A DNA stretch of 64,000 bases, taken from contig JAUTDX010000230.1 in assembly GCA_030844895.1 (NCBI GenBank), positions 124,001 through 188,000 on the forward strand. Direction: 5' to 3'. Of the stretch, positions 22,820-34,310 are shown piece by piece. A program made the position numbers and the translations under genes. Position 1 is the first letter of the stretch; every line of letters starts with the position of its first letter. Origin of the DNA: Ambrosia x helenae (taxonomy: Eukaryota; Streptophyta; Magnoliopsida; Asterales; Asteraceae). The notes under the pieces are model-generated. The model saw only the letters and a program-made list of their open reading frames with translations. It ran no database searches and was not told the DNA's origin.

Positions 22820-23330
22820 TAGTTATTAAATACGAAATTATATTTGTAACTCTTTTTAATCAATTTGTTTTTTTCCATCAACTAACAAGATCACAACTCC
22901 CGTATAAATATGTAGTTACATAAAAAAGTCTATTAAAACAATAAAGTATTATCTACTATTTAGGGTTGCTTAACGAGCGAACTAAGCTGAACCAACTTCA
23001 CCTTGAAGTTAAACTAGTCAAGCCAGCTCGGCTCACTCAACTAGTGTATTCTCTAAAAGCTGAAATTTGAGTTAGTGCTCGGCTCGTAAAAAGATCGAGT
23101 CAGCTCATTACTCGTAGAGTTAACCCGTTTACTAATTTTTACAAAAATTGACAAACAAAAATATTTTCTCCACCAAAATGCTAAATTTATTAACATATTT
23201 AACTAGCCAACAAGCTTAGGCTATTCGGTATACTTTCACGCTTCTTCATTCCACGTAGACATCTTTAACACTTACATCACTCATAACGCCCTCCACGTTC
23301 CTCAAAAAAAATGGCCCCCTTCTATTAACA
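22820..23330. other. Unassigned spacer, possible decayed MITE
   Basis: No gene. The part from about 22963 begins TAGGGTTGCTTAACGAGC and holds GCTCGGCTC words, resembling the hAT MITE family at 49605-50095, but I see no clear terminal inverted repeat or target duplication. Confidence 0.3.
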
Positions 23331-24862
23331 TGTAACACCCCAACCGATGGCGGAAACATCGAGGTGTCACGTAAGAATGATTGTTTAGTAGCACATTGTA
23401 TTCAAGTTTTAATTGAAATTTATTTAAAGTAAAATATCCAAAATTTGAAAATACATAACAAAGTCTTGAATGAAATTCTAGTACATCAAATAACCAAACA
23501 AAGCATAAACTTCAAATATCTCCTCATGCTAGCTCTAGACTTCAAGCATCATTATTTCCTGTTGAGTTTGGAAAAATGGGGGGGGGGTCAACTAGAGGTT
23601 GGTGAGAATACATAAGCCGTGTCAAGCAATTAAGTTTTAGAATAATAAAAGTTTAGCAATTCATATGTCTATCGTAAGTTTAAGTCTGCATGAATAAACA
23701 TGAAGTATAGTATGCACATAATCAAACCTCCGACAAGTTTAGGTCCATCCCGCATCCACGGTTCACCTTAATATCACGTTGGAACGATAACAATCACCCG
23801 CGCTCCCCATAAAAGATGGTCAACGAATCTAGGTGGGATTGTCAATCCAATAGATCTATCATTGAATATCGTCGGCTTGGCCACAGCTAATGATTATGTA
23901 AGTTTAAGTTTAAGTCTAATAGTATTTGTCTAAGTCATGAGGCATTAAAGTTTATAACTAGACATGTATGTAGAATTGCTTAAGTATAAAGTTTCAAGTA
24001 TAAAGAATTGCATAAACAAGGTTACTTAAACTCACCTTAGCAAAGTGTTAAGTCTCGTGAAATAGAATATGTGTAGCCCAACGTTGCCAAGTATTACCCT
24101 ATGTTTAAGGTAATAAATAAGTCTAAGTCTTTCTAGTCTACAAGTATTTTCTAGGGTTCCTAATTTGGGGATAAGTATTCGTTTAATTATTAAATAAATT
24201 GTTTAATAAATAAAAGAAATTCGAAAAAAATAAATAAACAAAAGTCTTTTTGTAGGTTTTTGATTAAGGATGATCACATTAGAAGGTTTTAAGTATGAAA
24301 ATAATTTTTATAAAATAATTTTCTTAAAAATTGAATATTTAGTCTATTTATTTCTATTTTGTCAAAATATAACTTTAATATCTAAAAATATTAAATTTAA
24401 AGAATTTTTAAATTAAAATTTGTATTTCTGTGCTAAATGGACAGAAATAATTTATATAAAATTTTGGTGCAAAAATATTGAAAAATGAATTTATTATGAT
24501 TTATTTATGATTAAAATAACAAAAATCGATTAAAAATATTAAATTAATGATTTTTCAGAAATAAAAATCATTTCTGGAATGTCTATTGTTTTATAAACTT
24601 AGGATAATTTTTGTAGAATTTTATAAAATCGTTTTGATATTTTTATAGAATTTTATAATTATAATAGAATAAACTTGTAATATTTATTATATATAATAAA
24701 TAAATAATTTTTGGAAAACTAAAAATTGTATGATAAACTTTTCTATTAGAATATCATAAAATAATTTTTGTAGAATTTATAAAGCAATTTTAGTATTTTA
24801 AAACCATTTTTTAAAATAATAGTGAATATATATAAGTATAAAGGGTTTAAAAAAAATGTTTG

Positions 24863-24945
24863 TATGTGCTAGGGGTCGAACCCGCGTCAAACCCGGGTCA
24901 GGGTTTTAAATCACAAGCCCAGACCAGTTGGTCTGGACCCTGAGA
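24863..24945 (-). other. tRNA-like module in Tekay LTR (1)
   Basis: Minus strand shows CAGACCAACTGG (box A-like) and GGTTCGACCCC (box B-like). No convincing full cloverleaf. Confidence 0.5.
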
Positions 24946-25017
24946 ACGAATAATCTAGGTTCGAATTAATTAAATAGTCTATATGAATCAGTTATATAAT
25001 CCTTTTAAAAAGAAAGA

Positions 25018-25112
25018 AAAGAATGCGTGGAAAGAGGGACTCGAACCCTGGCCGTGGCCGGTTCGTGTTTTAGTGAAAAGATCCACACCAACTGATCTAC
25101 TGATCAGTTGGT
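25018..25112 (-). other. tRNA-like module in Tekay LTR (2)
   Basis: Minus strand shows TAGATCAGTTGG (box A-like) and GGTTCGAGTCCC (box B-like). Confidence 0.5.
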
Positions 25113-25657
25113 GATGATTGTTGTTCTGTATAATATAAATATCAAGGTCTGCAACATGAATATCCCCAAATTGAATCGTATGAACCCTAGGTTTTACAAT
25201 AATCAAAACGAACAAGCAATAACCCGATTATTCATGGGGTTATTGATTTTCTATGGCCGATAAACAAAACCCAACAAAAAAATTAAACTTACGAACTGAA
25301 ATCGTGGATGAAAAGCTCGGTCAAACTTAAAGTCAAACGCGAACACAAGGATACTAGAATGAGGGTTTTTAACAGAAATTGAGAGTAGGGAAAGAGTATT
25401 CGGCGAGTAGAGATGAAGAATGAGTGTTCAATTTATAGTGTAACACTCGTGTGATCGATTTGGTAAGGTTTGGCCCGTGGTTAAATACAATGACGCGATG
25501 ATTGACACGATTATGGTATGCTTTGATGATGATTATGCGTGTTGAGTACGCGTATTAGTCAAACAATCAACAATGTTTACCATAACAGGATTTGGAAACA
25601 CAGATTGATTGTGTAATTGTGGGAGATTGGATCGAATAGTCAACTTCACATCTAAAC

Positions 25658-25660
<3 letters not shown>

Positions 25661-25697
<37 letters not shown>
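25661..25697 (+). repeat. (AT)n microsatellite
   Basis: 37 bases of uninterrupted AT dinucleotides in the Tekay LTR. Confidence 0.95.
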
Positions 25698-25699
<2 letters not shown>

Positions 25700-25721
25700 A
25701 GTCAGAGTTAAAGCCAAGTTA

Positions 25722-25798
25722 AGGCTGTAGACCAGCTGGTTATGTCTTGTGTTTGTGTGAACCGGCCTTGGGCACGGGTTCGAACCCCGGCCCAGGCT
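25722..25798 (+). other. tRNA-like module in Tekay LTR (3)
   Basis: Plus strand shows TAGACCAGCTGG (box A-like) and GGTTCGAACCCC (box B-like), the best box B match of the set. Confidence 0.5.
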
Positions 25799-25970
25799 TT
25801 TATTTTTTTGACATTAATTTCACCATTATAATAGTATTATATATTTATAGTATGGTTCTAAGAGTCCAAACGCGTCACGAAATATTTTTAAAAGGGACGA
25901 TAATGATAAAAATTCGACGTTTTATTAATAACTATCGTAACGTACATAGAATTAAATGTGAAATGTTACA

Positions 25971-26005
25971 GTCTCCCCTACTTTTAGGAACTTCGTCCCG
26001 AAGTT
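25971..26005 (-). other. Purine tract and hairpin of Tekay element
   Basis: Minus strand: stem AACTTCG, loop GGA, stem CGAAGTT (26005-25989), then the purine tract ending AGTAGGGGAGAC next to the LTR. The hairpin lies within the last codons of the polyprotein (stop at 25986-25984). Confidence 0.75.
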
Positions 26006-26504
26006 GGAGTTGGAGAGTCTGGTGGGAAAAGATGTGGGTACTTAGACTTCATCTGGTCCTTGCGTTCCCAAGTGAACTTTGGACCTCGTTTAGATTCCCA
26101 ACGAACCTTAACGATCGGAATGCGATTGCGCTTGAGTTTCTTGACTCCAGTATCCACGATCTCAACGGGTTTCTCGATAATGTGCATAGTTTCATCGATT
26201 TGCACATCCTCAAGAGGGACATGAAGGTTCTCATCTGCTAAGCATTTCTTGAGATTCGAAACGTGAAAAGTTGGGTGAACATTGCCTAACTCAGGTGGAA
26301 GATCAAGTTTGTAAGCCACTTTTCCAATTCTGTCAAGCACTTTGAACGGGCCTACATATCGAGGAGCTAGTTTTCCCATTCTACCGAAGCGAATTACTCC
26401 CTTCCAAGGAGATACCTTAAGAAGTACAAGGTCCCCGACTTGAAATTCCAAGGGCTTATGACGTTTATCAGCATAGCTCTTCTGTCGACTTCTAGCCTTG
26501 AGAA
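25984..26504 (-). CDS. Chromovirus polyprotein C-terminus: integrase end plus chromodomain
   Basis: This is the last 170 or so residues of a Ty3/gypsy polyprotein. It starts inside the integrase C-terminal region (RSRQKSYADKRHKPLEFQVG, DLVLLKVSPWKG, PRYVGPFKVLDRIG with the GPY/F motif), continues through PPELGNVHPTFHVSNLKKC, and ends in a chromodomain (VKVRWESKRGPKFTWERKDQ) before a short Ser/Pro tail. The chromodomain class integrates into heterochromatin; the layout matches the Tekay/Del lineage. The frame is open to the Y LTR at 26505, which cuts off the rest of gag-pol. The 3' LTR lies only 13 bases beyond the stop. The remaining part looks undamaged, but the copy as seen here is truncated. 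Confidence 0.93.
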
Positions 26505-28925
26505 TGTAACGACCCTGGCTGACGGAGCCGGGTCGTCGGGTCGGGTTATCGGAGCTACGCAGCGGAACTCGGGATAATAACAGTCTTTAGTCTTCCAAGA
26601 TCCACGTCATCATATCTGTTGGGTTACCTGAACACATGCCAAAAATAGTTTCTGTCAACATAAATTTGGTGAGGTCGTGTATTTTATAAAGTGAATGGCC
26701 AGTTCGTTTATTGATAATTCTTTTATTTAAAATATTCTTTTATAAACATGCTTTACAATTATAACTTCTGGAGGGGAAAATATATTCTATTATATCAATT
26801 CGATTATATGTCAATTCTAATATATTATTCCGATTATATTCTATTGGTTGTCATTCCTATCTATGGTATCACTCTGCTTGTGGTAAATATAATTATTTCT
26901 ACCCTCTACTCGGGTAAAACTGGTTCTTGTCCTCTAGTTGGACAAGAAAGGAAATGGCGATACCGTCCAGTACTGTCCTTGTCGTTTCTATTACCCCCTT
27001 TTTATTATATAACTTTTATTAGTAATCATTCTTTTATGTAAAGCATTATTATGTTTTCTTATAAATGACATGTATTCCCCCGAAAACACTTAATAAAACA
27101 GTAAAAGTGGGGAGTTCACGATACTCACAGGTTTGCGTTAATCTCTAGCTAATCTTCTTATTACAATTATATTTCATATATATATATTGATACGTGTTAC
27201 GCGGGGGACTTGTTAGATTGTAATACTTAGGCTATATATATCATATATATAATTTATATATATAGAATTCAGTATATATTAGATAGTCCTAAACTCGGGG
27301 TTTATTATTGACACGACACGGACATCCTAAATCTAGCTGGCCATTACAGCTTGGCGTTCAAAATATATACAGCTGGCCATTACAGCTTGGCACACGAACC
27401 TAAAGAACTCTAGACACGAACTTACCCGGATGATGGCTCGGCGGAGCATATTATTATAAACCCGAGTCTAGTATATCGTCAATATATCAAATTGTGTATA
27501 TATAAACGTATATATTTTATATATGATTATTATTCTCTTATTATTATTATCAAGTCCGTACGTTATCCGTATTATATATATATATTAGTATAATTCTAAT
27601 AATATTCCTCGTCTAGCTATTGGACCGGGTTCTATTCCGGGTGTTGGCCGAGTCACTGAGTCGACTCGGTAACGACTCGTATTCTTCCAATTCAATGATC
27701 GGTACCTCGCAATCAATATAATCACCGTGTTAATAAATAGATTACAAGTTCGTGACCAATCAACCAATAGGAAATAGTGACCGAATCTTACCGAATTATT
27801 ATCGGAACATAATCGGGAGTTGACCGGAAAGTGACCGGAAGTTAACCGAACTTCCGATGGGTACCTTGCAATAATTATAACCATCATTAATAATTGATTA
27901 TAACATCAAGGAACCAAAATAACTAGAAAGAGGCAACCCGAAGCATGATCCAAACATACATAATTGGATCATAACCCAATCCATCTTATTATTATCGGTT
28001 TAAATACCGTATACACACAATTGGTTATATGGCTACGGGTTCAATACCATATTCACAACCACACGTATATGATTTGAAAGATGATTGGTGGTTCACGAGT
28101 ACAATTCTGAACAGAAAGATTGATTAAGCCCCGATGACAGTCACCGGATCTTGGTGACTGTCCGTTTTCCTAAACACAAGAGAACCCAGTCGGACACATA
28201 GGATAACCGAAAGAAGCTTGTAGGTGGTTATTAAGAACTGGTCGGAAACAGAAGAGTGGTTCTGGTTGGTTACCCAGATTCACGGCAACAGTCACCTTAA
28301 CCGGTGACTGTTTGATTCCACTAATCAAGAACTCAGAGATGGTTGTAGGTTTTTGATGCTTCGATGATAATTATAAAACAGAGGGTTATGGTTCGGTTGG
28401 TGGTTATTGGTTACCGGGTTGGGGTTATCGAGTAAAAAGGAGAGAAGGTTGATAGTGCTTACCGGAGAAGTGAAAGGGGCGGCTGCCGGAGAGGTGACCG
28501 GAGGAGGAGGCGGCAGAAGCTGGCCATGGTTCTCCGGTGAGAGGCTTCTTGATCAGAGAGTTTATAATCAAAACACACTTTGTGTGTGTATATAATATGT
28601 ACAGAGAGAGAGAGAGAGCAGCGAGAGATTAAGAGAGAGGGGTTTTTATAGGTAAAGACGAATAGAGGGCGTTTGGCAACGGGGATAATAGCTGGGACTC
28701 GGGTGTTTGGTAATGGGTATAACAGAAGAACAAAAGGCGTTTGGCAACGAGTTAATAGTGGATAAGGAGCGTTTGACCAAGATAATAAAAATTTAATAAT
28801 TATTATCTATATAATCGGTTGAAACGGTTTGTCGCGAGATTCGAACTTGAATATTTTATTAAATAATTGGGTGGTCGGGTACGACCCGACCCGTTTAAGA
28901 GACCCGTAACACCTCGGGTGTTACA
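26505..28925 (-). mobile_element. Y element LTR, unit 1 (3' LTR)
   Basis: Plus strand begins TGTAACGACCCTGG and ends CGGGTGTTACA (2421 bp). It is inserted in the chromovirus integrase; the five bases before it are GAGAA. It is almost the same as 48334-51247 once the MITE there is removed. It contains a direct pair of AGCTGGCCATTACAGCTTGG near 27338 and 27371, a GA microsatellite near 28600, and no gene. Confidence 0.9.
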
Positions 28926-28966
28926 TTCTCCCCCCCCCCCCTTAGGAAATTTTGTCCCCGAAATTT
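28926..28966 (-). other. Purine tract and hairpin of Y, unit 1
   Basis: C-run on the plus strand (purine tract on minus), then stem AAATTTTG, loop TCCC, stem CGAAATTT at 28947-28966. One mismatch in the stem; the unit 2 copy is perfect. Confidence 0.7.
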
Positions 28967-29437
28967 GAGTGATCTTGTCCTTTACACCCTTAATCTATAA
29001 GGATGTTACAATTAGAACAAAAATACTTATCATCGAGACAGGATCGGTTCTTATGATTTGCGAGGGGCTCGATCTTGTATCAATCCAATATTATATTAGA
29101 AATGTCAATCTGTACGACTACATCTTGATCGTATTTCTAATTACGTTTTAACCTTTCTTGCTATAGTCATGTTGTTTCAGATATATGAAATTATCTGTAC
29201 TATTTCAATATGACTATTAAAGGTTTTCATATTGATACTATATTTTCATCGTTTGATATTCGGATTCATTTACAATGATGGATTCTAGATAGTTCTTAAG
29301 AGATAGAAACGGAAGTCCCTTCATTTTCACGACTTGAACGGGATCCGAGCTACTACCTTTTTATTCGAACTTTAGAATTTACCATCATTGTAATTTTGAT
29401 TCTTAAAGAGTAGGAATAACCTTTGGTAACTATCGGA
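28967..29437 (-). mobile_element. Y internal region, unit 1, 3' part
   Basis: Non-coding, matching unit 2 at 51288-51541 plus 56317-56539 (split there by W). It ends where a Tat/Athila-like fragment begins and about 0.8 kb of Y sequence (unit 2: 56540-57327) is missing. Confidence 0.8.
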
Positions 29438-30177
29438 TTATATGGGTCAGTTATGGTCTCTGGCTCTAACCCTGAATCCTGCAAAATATCATCCTCACAA
29501 GACAAGTGTAAAGAATCATATGGGTCAGTTAAATCATGCATAGAATCAGATGAGTAAGGACAAACAGTTTTAGCAACGGGACTAATACAATCAGGTAATG
29601 TAAGTGTTACCATCTCGTCTGGATCATCATATGTGAAATAAACCTGCTGAACTGGAGGTGGGACTTCAACGTCCATCATGGTCTTCAGTTCATCCACCTG
29701 AGCCTCTAGCCTATTAATTGCCGCATCTTGTTCCCTCAAATAGCCGGTGCGCTTGGATAGCAAAGAATCGATATCCTCGAGCATGAGCTGTTGTTTAGCA
29801 AGTAAGGCGGCAAAATCGGGTCTAGTGTGAGACGAGACATCCCGATAATCGGGATGTGGATACAAATGTTGACTAGGTGGATACTCTGACGAGTTACCAC
29901 CATGCCTATCCTCATACATCTCAGCTTGTAGACGATCAAGCCGACTTTTTATTCTATCTAGTGACTCAGATGTTGCAGGGTTAAACCACCTGTTTGCCTG
30001 TGGGTATGAAGGCTGGTATAACTGATATGGCTGCGGCTGCAAATACGTGTTAGAATAATAATCTGTGGAATACCCCGATGAATATGAGTGAGGGCATCTT
30101 ATGGTAAAGTGGGGTCCTCCGCAGATCTCGCACATGATAAAAAAATAAAATAAAATAATAAAAAAAAATAAAAACAA
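29438..30177 (-). pseudogene. Gag-like ORF with zinc knuckle of Tat/Athila-type element (truncated)
   Basis: Minus strand, start best at the ATG at 30135 (MCEICGGPHFTIRCP); an upstream ATG at 30177 would add a hydrophobic AT-coded leader that is probably not real. The CxxCxxxHxxxxC zinc knuckle is at residues 2-14, followed by a Tyr/Pro/Gln-rich stretch, a predicted coiled coil (ESLDRIKSRLDRLQAEM; EQDAAINRLEAQVDELKTMM) and an acidic tail. Zinc-knuckle Gag proteins bind retroelement RNA. The knuckle normally lies at the C-terminal side of Gag, but here it begins the protein about 105 bases after the primer binding site, so the N-terminal Gag domain is gone, as in a non-autonomous derivative. 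The frame runs into Y sequence at 29437, showing the rest was deleted. Confidence 0.6.
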
Positions 30178-30240
30178 AAATTATTCACAAAATAGTAGAC
30201 TAGAAACGGATCGGATAGTTCTCAAGAGTGCCGATTGCGT

Positions 30241-30257
30241 CCCTGGCAACGGCGCCA
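30241..30257 (-). other. Primer binding site, tRNA-Asp type
   Basis: Minus strand TGGCGCCGTTGCCAGGG, six bases inside the LTR; this matches the tRNA-Asp primer site typical of Tat/Athila gypsy elements. Confidence 0.85.
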
Positions 30258-30263
30258 AAAACT

Positions 30264-31569
30264 TGATGTGTGTAAATGTATATATAAAAATAACACAAGC
30301 TTTAATTAAAACCGAGTATCGAACCCAAAGACGCGAATGCAACTCTAGATCACAACCTATACCGAATACTAGCCTAAATAAATATATACTTAAATGGGGT
30401 ATTTTAAACTACTAATTATAAACTTAATTAAACTAAATAGATTAAACTTAACTTAACTCGGCAACTAATACGAACTTAAGGAACTGGAGAAATCAGATGG
30501 GAAGAAGGCTGGTAACCTGAGTAGAATCCCTAGACTCTGGTTATAAAAGCTGACCTATGTAATCCGGTTGGAGACCCTGTTCTCATCTAACAAACCTCCT
30601 GTCAAGGATAGTCGACTAGACTCAAGGCGGGAGAAGTATTGAGATGCTAAAATGAAAGTGGATCGCCCCAGCGAAACCAAATCCCACAGTAATCCTTTAA
30701 TCAACCACTCTTGGATCGAAAACTCCCAAACTGTGAAGCAGACTTAATAATTACGAATGAAATCCTAGGAAAACTCTAAACACGAATAAGTAACCGGCCT
30801 CGCCCCAGCGATAACCAAATTACCAAACAATGCCTAGTTAGTCAACCTAGCAATCCCGAATTATATTCCTAACCTTCGGGAAGGGATTGCACACCTTAGC
30901 TAATTGATTTTAAAAACCTGTTAAACTTGCGCTATTCCTAACTGCAAGAACTAGCTCGACAACAAAAGTTAATCAAACTAGAATGATTTCTAGATCTAGG
31001 GGATATTCCTATATGCCTAGAACATCAAAACCAACAAACAAGTATTCAAATCAAAAAGCGCCAGCACACAAATATTCAAAATCAAACATAAAAACTAAAT
31101 CATGTAACCCAACACATCCAAAACGGAAAACATAAGTCTTTAATTAAAACCAAAATCTAGTTCATCATCCCAAGTTACCAACAAAAGGTTTAGCCAATAA
31201 TTGTCATGATAAAATCAAAACAATGAAAGCAAATAAAAATCATGGTGTTCACTACGGGTTTGAATAGATAAATAATAAATACCGACCCGTGCTCGCACCA
31301 ATGGTTCAACCCTTGAACTCTACTCCTCTTAATGCTGCTCTCCTTCGAAAATAATATTGCTGCTGTTGTTCGACCCTTCTTCGGCTCCTGAAAAATAATC
31401 TTGTCGCTCCTCAAATCAATAATCCTCCCCCCCTTGGCTGTGTGTTGAATGAATTATATATCTTTTTCCTCAAATTGTGTTGACCGACTTATAATATATG
31501 CCGCCCAAAAATACTTTGTGACCCTTTGACTTGGGCCACGAGCCCAAGTCTTGAAATCCCTTTTTTTAA

Positions 31570-31600
<31 letters not shown>

Positions 31601-31915
31601 TATTACTCTGTGCTCTTGACTCGAGTGTTCTTGGCTCGACCAAAGTTCGTCATTTATACTTCAACGTCCATGACCACCTGCCCTCAAGTGTTCGTGTCTC
31701 AATTAAAATTCTTTCTTTTTTTAGCTCATTCTCCACGAACACCTATAAAATAATAAAAACGAGTAATAAGAGTACCAAAAACTAATAAAAACTATACAAT
31801 GATAAAAATAGACAAACAAACGAATACACGCTTAAAATTACTAAAAACTATATACAAAAGACTCAATTTATAACTCAAAATACATAGGAGAATAGATGTG
31901 TTTTACGACACATCA
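30264..31915 (-). mobile_element. 5' LTR of Tat/Athila-type element
   Basis: TGATGTGT...ACACATCA ends, 1652 bp, directly adjoining the tRNA-Asp primer site. The right edge meets Y sequence at 31916. The partner 3' LTR is missing, lost in the deletion at 29437/29438. An (ATT)n microsatellite is at about 31569-31605. Confidence 0.85.
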
Positions 31916-34310
31916 ATATTCTTTTATATCCAACTTATTATAAGCGAAGCTTATTTCATCGGGATATTTGTATAGATAGTTCTTGCCAGAACAGTGATTT
32001 CTTAAATGATCTCTCACAGCCTTTAACTTAGAACAGGAATTCCGTCATTCTTTGGCCAGAGAGTTTCACTGGAAAAATGAGCATAATTCTATTCATTTTT
32101 CATTTTCATTTCGATTATACCTTGCGAATCTCTACGCGATTCCGCTTGGTATCAATTATATTTTGATATATATATTCGTTATAATTTACTTCTTTTAATA
32201 ATTCATTGGATTCTACTATTTCTGGTTTTTGAATCCATATAGATTTTTATCTGTTATATTTTTGGAATTTTAACAATTCTTTCATCACTTTGTAAATTTC
32301 AACTTGGTAACACTTGACCGTTTTACCAATTTGATTGTACTGTAACTCACGTGAGTTTTTATACGAAGTGACTGCGAAGATTTGTTCATAGTATCATATA
32401 TCCTTATAAAGAATCCTGTGACTTAGTGGCAATTGTCCGGATATACCTTCTGTAAGGGTCCGAATATCCTTTGCCACAGGGATTGCACATAGGACATACA
32501 ACTAGCTTTGGTTGGCAATCAAAATCAATAAACTGATTTCTTTGATTCATAGAATTTAACCAATCGATGGTTTTTATTCTGCGAATATATTCTTAGTCGT
32601 ATTCATGAAGGAATTTCAACTATATTGCCAGTTTTGTGGTCGTATTCTCCACATATAAAACGCTGATAATTCAGATTTATATTTCTTCTTATTATTTATT
32701 TTCTTATTATTTCTCTTAATATGTTCGTGACCCAAACATACTATGATCTCGATAAACTCCTACTCGAATGTTCCTGTGCCTGTGGCATTCATAATTATGT
32801 TTGCAACCATAATTACTATTCCACCTCACCTAACATTCCAGTATTCGTTTATTTTAATCACAATAGGTATGTGTCCTTTACATATTATTTCGATATTCTG
32901 TTCTTTATTTTCTCTTGGGTTCGAAATTATATATATTTTGGAAGAAAACATGTTGACTCGAGTCTAACGAAATAGACTGTCAATCGTTCAAGGATTTGAT
33001 CGCGTCAAAAGATGTCCAATAGAACCATCCAATCTTTTTAATCTTTCTGACTTGTTCGTGTCATAGGATTAAGATGGTACTTATATTGTCGCATAATCGA
33101 GCGAGTAAGAATTCGGTTTCTTTCTATAGATTCCAAAGTATTTCGGTTACGGAATTTCGAGAATAATATTTTTGTTCAAATATTATTTAATTCTGGAAGG
33201 GATCAAGGAGGACATATAACTAGGATTTTTATATAAATACAAAGATGAGTTTAGATTATAAAACGGAATATATATATTATTCATCGTTTTTATTGGAATA
33301 AATATCGAGAAATTATATAATCGGACATAGATATAAAATTATATTGAAAAGGCTCTTGGTATTTATATATACGAATATGGATTCGATTAATAAATCTTCA
33401 TGAAAATAACATTAAATACGGTAGGAAATATGTTTCGGTAAAACGATACAGCCGTGGTTCAATACGATTTTCATATTTCGTAATAAAAAGAATTTATAAT
33501 AACAATATTTAATCAAATACTTGAATTTTCAATAACTGGGTTTCTTATTATGTAATAGAAAATAAGACAAAATAGATTTTCTCAAAATACTGTGGCCAAA
33601 TTTTTAAGGTTTAAGCGAATTATACTGAATTATTTAAAAACGTGATAGTCAAATTAAAACAAATTCAGGGGATGTTTTAATAATATAAGGAGTATCAATA
33701 ATAGATTTAATAAAAAAAAAGAAATTATGGAATTAACGGATTTTCTCAATCTTATAAATTATGAATAAATCGTTATTCAGTATGTCTCTAGCATATCGGA
33801 TTTTATAAAATTTTCGAAATTTATGGAGTAAACCTATATTCTTGGAAACTTGATCATAGGAATGTTCAAGTTGAAGCGTAATATTCGTATTTTATTTATA
33901 AATATTGGAATAATCGTAGGGTTAATGATCTGAAATCGAATATAATTAGCCACTAGGACTGGAATAATTCAATAAACTTATATGAAGTTTCTTGAATCAA
34001 TGATAGATGATTTATGTTTTATGATCTATATATTTTTCTATATAACCATATATACTTTTCGTAACTTTATTCATTTCTTATTTATATCGGGATTTATTTT
34101 CTAATTTCTTTTAATATATCTGGTTTCTGTTCTGTATTATTTCTTATTTCTTATAGCCTTAATATTCTATAAGATTTCCTAGAAATTAATGTGCATATAA
34201 ATTCACAATTGTGTACAGAATTGTCAATTTACCCCACAAAATCATTCTAGTAATATCCTGTAATGGATTCGTTTTAATTTCCAGTATACTGTTATGGTTC
34301 TCACCAACTT
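31916..34310 (-). mobile_element. Y internal region, unit 1, middle part
   Basis: AT-rich, non-coding, closely matching 57328-59900 of unit 2. Unit 1 lacks about 190 bases present in unit 2 at 59180-59370. It ends with AACTT (34306-34310), the left target duplication of Z. Short open frames here are the same in both units, but only because the units are recent copies. Confidence 0.8.

Larger units (their letters stand above)
23331..25970 (-). mobile_element. 3' LTR of Tekay/Del chromovirus
   Basis: On the minus strand it begins TGTAACATTTCAC at 25970, right after the purine tract, and ends GGGGTGTTACA at 23331. It is 2640 bp and belongs to the element whose chromodomain end is at 25984-26504. 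It shares its terminal 40 or so bases with the solo LTRs and with the Z LTRs. It contains three tRNA-like modules and an AT microsatellite. Confidence 0.9.

Noticed and set aside
25722..25798. Possible functional tRNA gene
   Set aside because: Box A and B matches are present but acceptor and anticodon arms do not pair convincingly, and it sits within an LTR.
26748..27041. 97-residue frame repeated at 48577-48870
   Set aside because: Located in the Y LTRs on the antisense strand, AT-rich and without motifs; copied with the LTR.
32721..32975. 84-residue frame repeated identically at 58129-58383
   Set aside because: Both lie in the duplicated non-coding Y internal region; identity reflects the recent duplication, and a second overlapping frame is conserved equally well.
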